Origin: Mycolicibacterium sp. ND9-15
Lineage (GTDB): Bacteria; Actinomycetota; Actinomycetes; Mycobacteriales; Mycobacteriaceae
Length of the DNA stretch: 64,000 bases
Direction of reading: 5' to 3'
NCBI RefSeq assembly: GCF_035918395.1
Contig: NZ_CP142362.1
Location: 3,075,501-3,139,500 of the forward strand
Shown here: one piece after another, positions 27,701 to 33,735 of the stretch
How the letters are laid out: each line of letters opens with the position of its first letter
How positions within the stretch are numbered: position 1 is the first letter of the stretch
Notes under the pieces: generated by a model
Databases searched by the model: none
Told to the model about the DNA's origin: nothing
The model's input: only the letters and a program-made list of their open reading frames with translations
Translations under genes and position numbers: made by a program

Positions 27701-28209
27701 TTGACGTCGTCGCGAAGGATCAGCTCCTTGATGTAGAGGCCAGCCATGATCGTCTTGCCGGCGCCGGGGTCATCGGCGAGCAGGAAGCGCAGCGGTGTGC
27801 GTGGGAGAAGCTCGCCGTAGACCGCGCGTATCTGATGGGGCAACGGGCGGACGTCGCTGGTGGCCACGGCCAGCATTGGATCGAACAGACCGGCCAGCTG
27901 GATGCGCTGCGCTTCGGCGACGAGCTTGAAGTCAGCTGCCGGGGCGTCGAAGGCTCGGGAGCCTGACTGGGCGACGCCGAGCTTCGCTTCGTCCGTGCGG
28001 AAGAGAACCTGTTGTCCGAGCGCGCCTGCGGCCGTCTTGTAGGTGAGCTCAAGCGCGTCCGTGCCATGCCACTGTGCAGCGACGACGGTGACCACTGCGG
28101 CGGGGATCAACCCATCGATACGCAAACCTGGCTTGAGCTCCTCAAGCAGCACGTTGGCCTCCCATCTCGACAGCCAAACAACGTTAATCGAGGGGACCGA
28201 CAGGGACAT
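24742..28209 (-). CDS. SNF2-type helicase with C-terminal DUF3883 domain
   Basis: 1155 residues. Superfamily 2 Snf2/RapA-like motor: motif I LLADDPGAGKT (143-153), motif II 'DLVIVDEAHRMG' (DEAH 247-250), motif III LLMTATPHSG, C-terminal RecA lobe with 'ILLATDAAGEGLNLQAA' and 'IEQRFGRIHRIGQEE' (motif VI). The C terminus is DUF3883: 'FDILSHAPNGDTYRIEVKAR' with an ExK element reminiscent of PD-(D/E)xK nucleases. This arrangement is that of DrmD/BREX-type helicases. Expected to translocate on DNA and recognise or remodel invading DNA together with the methyltransferase and DUF499 ATPase. 53 bp downstream of the protease gene, on the same strand. Confidence 0.92.
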   Translation of the reverse strand: MSLSVPSINVVWLSRWEANVLLEELKPGLRIDGLIPAAVVTVVAAQWHGTDALELTYKTAAGALGQQVLFRTDEAKLGVAQSGSRAFDAPAADFKLVAEAQRIQLAGLFDPMLAVATSDVRPLPHQIRAVYGELLPRTPLRFLLADDPGAGKTIMAGLYIKELILRDDVKQCLIVAPGGLVEQWQDELFFKFGLRFDLLTNQLIDANVNLNVFETNPLLIARMDQLSRNEELQAQLKDTEWDLVIVDEAHRMGAHYFGAKLEKTKRFLLGELLGSIARHLLLMTATPHSGKGEDFQLFLTLLDRDRFEGKHKKTADTSGIMRRMVKEELLTFEGKKLFPERIAETVPYELTALEYDLYEQVTAYVREGMNRADKIGGKRKNTVGFALTVLQRRLASSPEAIYRSLVRRTERLERKKQEILNGTYVEKEPSIDVGALDADEYNAEEIEDIEEELLDAATAAQTVEELDAELLELAELTKVAKQVRDAGTDRKWTELSTILQDNALTTNKDGVPRKFIIFTEHRDTLDYLTARIRSLLGKPDAVQAIHGGVRRLERRVITEEFTKNRGCQILLATDAAGEGLNLQAAHLMVNYDLPWNPNRIEQRFGRIHRIGQEEVCRLWNLVASNTREGDVFVRLLIKVEEQRKAYGGKVFDVLGEAFTETSLRDLLLEAIRYGDQPEVKAKMHEIIDGQVSEGLTQLLEERSLAAEHLAEADLAKLRAAMDEARARRLQPHYIELAFKAAFTRLGGRIAKREQGRYEIANVPAPIRAGNVGPIATKYDRVTFDLSQVHSDELVRADLLAPGHPLHDAVIDEAIRRHGGALNSGTVLVSSTLEEPHLLVGVVEEVADATGATVSRRFGYAYVDSFGTVTSAGPAPYLDCVAAPDVPAVAAARQLPWLAEAEDRAISWIIANQLPEYLAEVQPRRAAELAKTRELVTKRLEHERDRLLLDAAVAAEKEQAGDKPKESAESLNRKAVDLDARLRRRLETLDQQALMSTKPPRILTAALVLPIGMLEADLPPTAPIHAKETKDVERRGVDLVLARERELGRTPVEQAFTNKGFDILSHAPNGDTYRIEVKARIDGAKDFFVTHNEVMVGKNTVPRYRLALVTVDPRGPQHDEVRYLDNPFATTDLGDFDSTGIRGDWAKMWAKGVNPF

Positions 28210-28262
28210 GTCGTTGACCGGATTGAGGGTTTGGCGCTTGTTTGATACGTCCCGAGTTCTGC

Positions 28263-29396
28263 CTATGGGAGCGTGTCCATCTCCACGATGCCGCCGAAGC
28301 CGAGTTCGTCGAGCGCGCGGATCACTTCGCTCGACGGGACGCCGCGATAGAAGGGTGCGGCGTTCGGTCCGGTGCCGGTCGATGGCGCTTCCGCAGAGTC
28401 CTCGACCACGAGGCCGATCACACGGCCATCCTGCGCAACGATCGGACCGCCGCTGTTGCCTGGCCGCGCGATGGCCGAGTAAAGGAAGATCTTCTGGCGG
28501 TCGGGGATAGTCGTCGCGGCGGGGTTGACCACCTCGCCGCGCTGCACCGTGATTGCCATCTCCGCAGTCATCGGCACGCGCGGGTAACCGAACACGTAGA
28601 CCTCGTCGGCCCAGTCGGGATCACGGAACGCCAGGCCGCCAAGCCGCGGGATGTACTTGCCTTCGGGCATCTCGAATTTGATCACTGCGACGTCGAGCGT
28701 GGGGTGTGGATGAGCGGTGGCCGAGAAGTTCACCAGCTCGGCTTCATCGTGGTTGCGTGCCGGGTAGACGGACAGACCTGAGCTGGCGCCCGCGAGTCCG
28801 GTCACGACATGTTTGTTGGTGATGACGTGATTGTGGTCGACGACGAGCCCGGTACCCCAGCTGTCGACCGGGTTACCGTCGTTGTCGTGACCGGCGAGTT
28901 GAACAGTCACGGCGTTGTAGCTCGGGATGATGAGCTCGGCACCGAAGACGTCGGACAGCCATAGGTTGCCGTCGCGTTGTCCTCTCGATATCGCGCCCTG
29001 CGAGATGTACTGCTGGCCCATGATTGGCAATCGTGGGTTCCAGCCGAGTGGCAGCAGAAGCCCGGCGCGTTCCATCGAGCTGAGGATGCGGTGGAGTGTG
29101 ACAGCCTCGCCTGCGCCGGGTAGGCCGAGGGTGTGCAGGTACTTGGAGAAGTCGGCGACCGACCACGGTTCGAACGGCACGGTCCTGGGCGGGCCGCTAT
29201 CCGGGTCGGCTGGTGGTGGTTCGGGTTTGCCGATCGCCGCCGCAACTTCTGGGTTGTGGACCAGCCCGAAAAATTGGTGGGCGCACATCGCCACGTTCAC
29301 ACGCCACGCAGGAGTCCCGGGCCTCAGATCGGCCGCCGTGGGCTGCCGCGGCGATGTGCTCGCTAGCGCGTCGGTGTCAACATCCACCATGGTCAT
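28263..29396 (-). CDS. Trypsin-like serine protease, first gene of the defence operon
   Basis: 377 residues counted from ATG 29396. N-terminal ~150 residues form an unrecognised domain ('WRVNVAMCAHQFFGLVHNPE', 'VTLHRILSSMERAGLLLPLG') without signal peptide; the C-terminal chymotrypsin-fold domain has an intact triad: H196 in VITNKHVV, D235 in LDVAVIKF, S315 in RPGNSGGPIV. Cytoplasmic trypsin-like domains joined to other modules are known in bacterial conflict systems. It lies at the head of the helicase-methyltransferase-DUF499 operon, so it could be its effector or activator. ATG 29390 or the upstream ATG 29513 are other possible starts; none has a clear ribosome site. Confidence 0.83.
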   Translation of the reverse strand: MTMVDVDTDALASTSPRQPTAADLRPGTPAWRVNVAMCAHQFFGLVHNPEVAAAIGKPEPPPADPDSGPPRTVPFEPWSVADFSKYLHTLGLPGAGEAVTLHRILSSMERAGLLLPLGWNPRLPIMGQQYISQGAISRGQRDGNLWLSDVFGAELIIPSYNAVTVQLAGHDNDGNPVDSWGTGLVVDHNHVITNKHVVTGLAGASSGLSVYPARNHDEAELVNFSATAHPHPTLDVAVIKFEMPEGKYIPRLGGLAFRDPDWADEVYVFGYPRVPMTAEMAITVQRGEVVNPAATTIPDRQKIFLYSAIARPGNSGGPIVAQDGRVIGLVVEDSAEAPSTGTGPNAAPFYRGVPSSEVIRALDELGFGGIVEMDTLP

Positions 29397-29491
29397 AGAC
29401 GCTATCTGTGGCGGGTCAGAATATGGTGGCTCGACATGCTCAGCGCGTGCTTGCTCGACGAACGAGGCGTGCCGCGCGCCCGTTCTGTCCC

Positions 29492-29559
29492 CAATTACCT
29501 GACATTGGAACAATCGTCAAACAAGTGAACTCGGGAACCTGCGTAATCGCTTGTTTGAC
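29492..29559. promoter_or_regulatory. Divergent promoter region with 10-bp inverted repeat
   Basis: GTCAAACAAG (29516-29525) and CTTGTTTGAC (29550-29559) are perfect inverted copies separated by 24 bp. Each arm ends in TTGAC pointing outward. Leftward: TTGACG (29515-29520), 17-nt spacer, TAATTG (29492-29497), about 90 bp before the protease start. Rightward: TTGACT (29555-29560); the best -10 there, TAGCGT (29573-29578), suits a leaderless start at GTG 29585 but is only 12 nt from TTGACT. A regulator bound to the repeat would cover both -35 regions; the AbiEi-like protein encoded to the right is the natural candidate. Confidence 0.6.
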
Positions 29560-29584
29560 TATTAGTGGCTGGTAGCGTAAAAGG

Positions 29585-30544
29585 GTGAATTCAACATCGC
29601 TGCCCTCGCGATTAGCCGATGCCGGTGTTTCTGTTGTGGCCGGTGACGCCCACAACATCACCTATCGTGTCGGCGGGCATGCAGTCACGGCGGAACTTCT
29701 TGTCGCCGAGAGGGTATCGTCCGCGGCGAAGGTGCTCGACCATCTGCGACGTCGCCCCGGCCAGCGGGTCCTGGTCGTCTGCGAAACCATCACGGACGAA
29801 GCTCGGTCCGCGCTCCTCCGCGACGGCGCGGTCGACCTGAGCGTCACCGATACCGGTGAGCTGGTGCTCTCCGGCGCGGTCTACCAGGCACCTACACCGG
29901 CGCATCCACGTCGCGCGGTCAACCAGCGCCGACGACGCCGGCGCGCAGCGGAGCGGGTCTGCGTCTTGACCCGCGAACACATGCGCCAGAGCGACATCGC
30001 TGCGGCTGTTGGGGTGAGTCAGCAGGCGGTGTCGCTGATGGCGGAGAAAGCTCCGCTGCCCGACACACCCATGACCGAGGCCGCACGGCGCGAGTGCCTT
30101 GCCGCGCTGTCATCAGTCCCCGCGGACGACGGCCTCGTCGAGACCTACTGGTACGGCATGGAGTCGGCGGTGGAGCAGGTTCGAAGCGCGATCGGACTCG
30201 GCAACGAGCTCACCGTCCCAGTCCTCGCAGGCGGCGAAGTGGCCGCGGACGCCCTGCGGCCATGGCGGGTACCGACCCAGGGATTGGTCTACGCCCAAGA
30301 GTTGATCGACCTATCGGTCGTCGACCTGGTGGAGGCCACCGCTGACGAGGCGACGCTGACGATACGGGTGCCGGCTGATCCGACAGTGTGGACGACTGCG
30401 ACGTGGTGGCGCCGGGTGTCGGAAGGTGAGGCTGTCGGCGTCCCTACTGTGGACCCGGTGGTGGTACTCGAAGACCTGACTGCCGGTGCTGACCTTGGCG
30501 ACGGCGCGCCGGAGCGACTCACCGACTGGATCGCGGTCCGGTGA
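29585..30544 (+). CDS. AbiEi-like antitoxin / transcriptional regulator
   Basis: 319 residues from GTG 29585. Parts: an N-terminal alpha/beta region resembling the AbiEi fold ('RVLVVCETITDEARSALLRDG', then DTGELVLSG, about 60-96), a basic linker (NQRRRRRRAAERV), a helix-turn-helix 'QSDIAAAVGVSQQAVSLMAE' (about 135-154), and a C-terminal region 'VLAGGEVAADALRPWRVPTQ' typical of AbiEi-type proteins. It overlaps the nucleotidyltransferase gene by 4 bp (GTGA). In AbiE systems the antitoxin represses its promoter through inverted repeats, and such a repeat lies directly upstream. Assignment is by layout and partner rather than strong sequence identity. Confidence 0.7.
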   Translation: MNSTSLPSRLADAGVSVVAGDAHNITYRVGGHAVTAELLVAERVSSAAKVLDHLRRRPGQRVLVVCETITDEARSALLRDGAVDLSVTDTGELVLSGAVYQAPTPAHPRRAVNQRRRRRRAAERVCVLTREHMRQSDIAAAVGVSQQAVSLMAEKAPLPDTPMTEAARRECLAALSSVPADDGLVETYWYGMESAVEQVRSAIGLGNELTVPVLAGGEVAADALRPWRVPTQGLVYAQELIDLSVVDLVEATADEATLTIRVPADPTVWTTATWWRRVSEGEAVGVPTVDPVVVLEDLTAGADLGDGAPERLTDWIAVR

Positions 30545-31284
30545 CGGGGACTGTACCGGTCGTCCTAGCTTGCACCGCGGCGGCCGATGACCACGGGATG
30601 CGTGCCCTCCGTGACGTGGCCACCGCCGCCGGCGACTCCGAGTACCGGATCATCGGGGGTCACATGGTGCGATTGCTGCGGTACGCGTACCGCCTGCCGG
30701 GCATGCCAAGGTTGACCTCGGACGCCGACACGGGGATCGACGTCAACGTCGCCGCCGAGGGCGGCTTCCACGACCAGCTCACCGGTCTCGGGTACAAACC
30801 TGAGTACGGTAACCGGTACGTCCTTGGGGATCAGGCGGTCGACCTCCTAGTCCCCACCCAGGTGAGGCCTGGCAAACGGATCATTGGTGAGCGGGCCTTC
30901 GACGGGGCGCCGGGGTTGCGGCTGGCTCTGGCAGTGACCCCGATCCAGGTAGCGGTCACTGCGCGGCTCACCGATGGCGACACGATAACGTTCGAGATCC
31001 CCGTCCCCGATGTCGAAGCCGCGTTCGTGTTGAAGATGCTGGCCCGAACCGTCCGAGCCTCGGCGCGAGACCTCCAAGACATCGAAACGCTGCTGGACAT
31101 CGTGGCCACAGAGCCGGACTATTTCGCATCACCGTGGCGAATGAACGACCCGAGGGTCACGAGTGGTGGCGAGCGCGGGGATGCGGCACGCGAGGCGGCG
31201 CGGATGCTTTCCGGTCCGCCGACGATGGTGCCTGCCCGGGTCCGTGCGCTGCTCCGGCGTCACGTTGCTCTTCCTTCCGGTTAA
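30541..31284 (+). CDS. Nucleotidyltransferase, AbiEii-like putative toxin
   Basis: 247 residues from GTG 30541. Pol-beta-type nucleotidyltransferase pattern: 'YRIIGGHMVRLLRYAY' (GG at 39-40) followed by LTSDADTGIDV with D61 and D63 as metal ligands, and a later acidic strand VDLLVPTQV that can supply the third. The C-terminal half is helical. AbiEii/MenT toxins use this fold to modify tRNA or other targets and arrest growth. Paired with, and overlapping, the AbiEi-like gene. Target not visible from sequence. Confidence 0.72.
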   Translation: MTGTVPVVLACTAAADDHGMRALRDVATAAGDSEYRIIGGHMVRLLRYAYRLPGMPRLTSDADTGIDVNVAAEGGFHDQLTGLGYKPEYGNRYVLGDQAVDLLVPTQVRPGKRIIGERAFDGAPGLRLALAVTPIQVAVTARLTDGDTITFEIPVPDVEAAFVLKMLARTVRASARDLQDIETLLDIVATEPDYFASPWRMNDPRVTSGGERGDAAREAARMLSGPPTMVPARVRALLRRHVALPSG

Positions 31285-31470
31285 TCGCTACGTCCTTGGG
31301 GCGACTGCGCCAAGAGATGCGCGTTGGTGATGCCAAGGCGCTTCATTGACACTGGGTCAGTTTCAGGGCGACGCCGACATGCGACTGCTCTATCTGAGCA
31401 GCAGATATTCAGTAGTCTTGCCTGATGAGCGACCGTTGGCTATCAATGGGCAGCGGCTAGCGGGGTCTCG

Positions 31471-31914
31471 GTGGATGCGAACAGTCCTCCGAGCGAGTGC
31501 GCTTTTTGCGCTATCGTTGCCGGTCGCGCCTTCGCCCGCGAGGTCTTGCGAACTGACACAGTCTTGGCGTTTCTTCCGGATGTGCCAGCTGTGCTCGGCC
31601 ACACCCTGGTTGTTCCAACGACTCACCTACCCGATATCTGGGCCGTTGGCCAACGCGAGGCGTGTGACCTGGCGGATGCCACCCGCCGAGTTGCGGTAGC
31701 TGTTGCTGAAGCAACCAACGCCGAAGGCATGAACATAATTCAGTCCAACGGGGTGGCGGCGGGCCAATCAGTCTTCCATCTGCACATTCACGTAGTTCCT
31801 CGGAAGAGCGGCGATCGTATGCCGGACCTCTGGCCGGATGATGCGGAATGGTCAGTCGCGCAACTGGATTCAATTGTTGAGGAACTCCGTGCGACTCTCA
31901 ATCATCACGGTTGA
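31471..31914 (+). CDS. HIT-family (histidine triad) nucleotide-binding protein
   Basis: 147 residues from GTG 31471. Typical HIT fold: 'CAFCAIVAGRAFAREVL' with a CxxC at 10-13, 'VLAFLPDVPAVLGHTLVVP', and the triad VFHLHIHVVP with H103, H105 and H107. HIT proteins hydrolyse nucleotidyl-phosphoramidates and similar bonds such as adenylylated compounds. It follows the nucleotidyltransferase by 186 bp on the same strand. Whether it serves that pair (removing nucleotidyl groups) or is unrelated cargo cannot be told. Confidence 0.88.
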   Translation: MDANSPPSECAFCAIVAGRAFAREVLRTDTVLAFLPDVPAVLGHTLVVPTTHLPDIWAVGQREACDLADATRRVAVAVAEATNAEGMNIIQSNGVAAGQSVFHLHIHVVPRKSGDRMPDLWPDDAEWSVAQLDSIVEELRATLNHHG

Positions 31915-31972
31915 GTTCCAAATCCTCGGCTCAGGTTAGGTAGTCGACTCGACAGTGCCTTGTGATGACCCG

Positions 31973-32548
31973 CTAGGGGGTCGAGGTACGCGCAGTTGGT
32001 GCGATCGGCGACGACGGTTGGCTTGATTGAACGGCACTACTGGAGGGTGGTTGCTCGTCGGAGCTGTTCTGGTTCCCGTCCGGCTGCGGCTGATTGTCTT
32101 GGTGCGCCGGCACGGCAGCAGCGACAGCCAGGGTTATCGCCACGACTAGAGTTAGGACGATGATCGCAAGGTAGAAGATCCTGAGACTTACCGAGAAGCC
32201 GACGCTCCACGGCTGGTTTTCGGCATACGGCTTGGGATCGATTTTGAAGTCGCGTAATCGTTTTGCTGCGATGTCGGCGTACATGTCGCGGAACGCACGC
32301 TCCTGGCGCAGGTAGTAAGTGTCGAGTAACCAGAATGCTGTCACCGGCACTATGGCGGCGAGTGCAAGTCCTGCATGCTTCTGTGTGATTGCGAACCCAA
32401 GGAGCGCTGAGGACAACGTCAGCGCCCAGCCCTTCATAAGGAACGAGTTGTTCGCCAGCCTGGTGATGACGGCTTGGACGTAGTCCATGTGCTTGTGGTG
32501 ATCGCTGCGGTCGAGGCCGTCGGACCCGCTGTCGTTTTCGTTCGTCAC
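31973..32548 (-). CDS. Small three-helix membrane protein, putative effector of the TIR operon
   Basis: 191 residues from GTG 32548, overlapping the TIR gene stop by 4 bp (GTGA). Soluble acidic/His N terminus (1-37), two close membrane helices (GWALTLSSALLGFAI, about 40-56; LALAAIVPVTAFWLLDTYYL, about 61-80), a cytoplasmic stretch RQERAFRDMYADIAAKRLRD, a third helix 'FYLAIIVLTLVVAITLAVAA' (about 125-145), and a disordered Ser/Pro/Gln-rich tail. The helix arrangement resembles SLATT-type proteins thought to form pores in immune-like operons. As the last gene behind two TIR proteins it is the likely membrane-damaging effector. Confidence 0.72.
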   Translation of the reverse strand: MTNENDSGSDGLDRSDHHKHMDYVQAVITRLANNSFLMKGWALTLSSALLGFAITQKHAGLALAAIVPVTAFWLLDTYYLRQERAFRDMYADIAAKRLRDFKIDPKPYAENQPWSVGFSVSLRIFYLAIIVLTLVVAITLAVAAAVPAHQDNQPQPDGNQNSSDEQPPSSSAVQSSQPSSPIAPTARTSTP

Positions 32549-33123
32549 GAATGCACCAGGTTTTCATAGCGGCCGGCCGCTTGGCCAAATGAGCGCAGCG
32601 ACTCAGCTTGCTTGCGCGAAGGTTGTACCGCATAGGGCTCCAATTTGCCGTCTGCGCGGACCCGCTCGATTTGTTTGTAGAGGCCGAGGTATTCCTCGCC
32701 TATGAATTCGTTGCTGCTGGAGCTATCGAGGGGCATGATCGCGACTCGCTCGCTCCCCTTGAGGCCGTCGAAATATCCGAGCTCCCAGGGCATCCAGCGT
32801 GATGCTTTAGCGGCACGTGACGTCGCGTAGAGCAGGCTGCGTGAGTGCAGCATCTGCTCACGCAGACGGGCTGCCGTGGCACGAGACACTGCCGAGCGGT
32901 CCATCTCAGGGTCGTCGATCCAGTCGACGTACACGCGCAGGTTCCGCGAGGTGAGCCAGTCTCGTATGCCAAGTATCACTCGCGCATCGCGGACGCTGTG
33001 ACTCAGGAAAATGTCGAATTCTCCTGTCGCCGACTTGGACGCGGTGCGTAGGGAATCCGCAGCTGCACTCGCGGTCACGCTGCCGGCCATACTGCGGAAA
33101 TCGTCTTCCGTGTAGAGGCTCAT
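32545..33123 (-). CDS. TIR-domain protein
   Basis: 192 residues. After a 33-residue lead the TIR domain begins with 'GEFDIFLSHSVRDARVI' (35-51), continues with NLRVYVDWIDD, and shows the glutamate expected in the NADase site in SRWMPWELGYFDG (E114). Ends with a helical tail. Its ATG overlaps the ThsB-like stop by 4 bp and its stop overlaps the membrane gene start by 4 bp. Bacterial TIR domains cleave NAD+ or make cyclic/nucleotide signals from it; here signalling to the membrane protein is plausible. Confidence 0.85.
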   Translation of the reverse strand: MSLYTEDDFRSMAGSVTASAAADSLRTASKSATGEFDIFLSHSVRDARVILGIRDWLTSRNLRVYVDWIDDPEMDRSAVSRATAARLREQMLHSRSLLYATSRAAKASRWMPWELGYFDGLKGSERVAIMPLDSSSSNEFIGEEYLGLYKQIERVRADGKLEPYAVQPSRKQAESLRSFGQAAGRYENLVHS

Positions 33124-33587
33124 GGCCGTTTAGCTCCCCGGTCAGACCATGTGGCGAGGTTTAGACGCAGTGCGGCGTAGGTTGCCTGAGAGTCGGCACG
33201 GGTTGGATCGAATACAGGAATACCTGCGTAACGGAGGCCAGCGGCATCGAAGGGATCGGGGCCTGGCTGATCCACTTTGCCCATCGATGACAGCCCATGA
33301 ATTCGAACGCCCAGCAGGGGTTTACCGTCGTTCCACGCCTTCTGGATCTCGTACTTGACCCATGGCCTGCCGGCAGTTTGCTGCCCGATCAGAATGATGA
33401 CCGCTCGTTTGTAGCGCATCTGTTCATCGATCCAGTTCTTGATGGCGTGGTCGCCGCGGTCGCGGACCTTCTCCCAGTCCTGCGAGTTCAGGAGCGGCTG
33501 CCCTTCGAGGGCATCGATGTTGCGGACCAGCTGCACGCGATGGACGTCACGCTCGTAGTGGAAACTGTAGAAGACCGTCTTCGCCAT
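33120..33587 (-). CDS. ThsB-like TIR (MTH538/DUF1863-type) protein
   Basis: 155 residues from ATG 33587 with GGAGGT at good distance. 'KTVFYSFHYERDVHRVQLVR' at the N terminus, 'RAVIILIGQQTAGRPWVKYEIQKAW' with the conserved glutamate E80, and 'LLGVRIHGL' are the pattern of the MTH538 TIR-like family, to which Thoeris ThsB belongs. ThsB proteins sense infection and make an NAD-derived messenger. First gene of the three-gene operon. An open frame continues upstream to about 34004 but lies over the end of the rep gene and lacks coding character. Confidence 0.85.
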   Translation of the reverse strand: MAKTVFYSFHYERDVHRVQLVRNIDALEGQPLLNSQDWEKVRDRGDHAIKNWIDEQMRYKRAVIILIGQQTAGRPWVKYEIQKAWNDGKPLLGVRIHGLSSMGKVDQPGPDPFDAAGLRYAGIPVFDPTRADSQATYAALRLNLATWSDRGAKRP

Positions 33588-33735
33588 TGAGGACCTCCAG
33601 TGAATGCAAAGCAACGGATCATTGCGGAACTGACCATAACGATGGCGTCTGACATTCCCGATGAGGACGCACTCGCGTGCTACGACCGCCTGCCCGTGGC
33701 GACCTCTTCCGTTGTTAAGGAAACTTGGGCCGTGT

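Noticed and set aside
16878..29396. Complete BREX or DISARM system
   Set aside because: Methylase, DUF499 ATPase and SNF2 helicase are shared types, but no PglZ phosphatase, BrxA/BrxB/BrxF, DrmA, DrmB or DrmC is encoded nearby.
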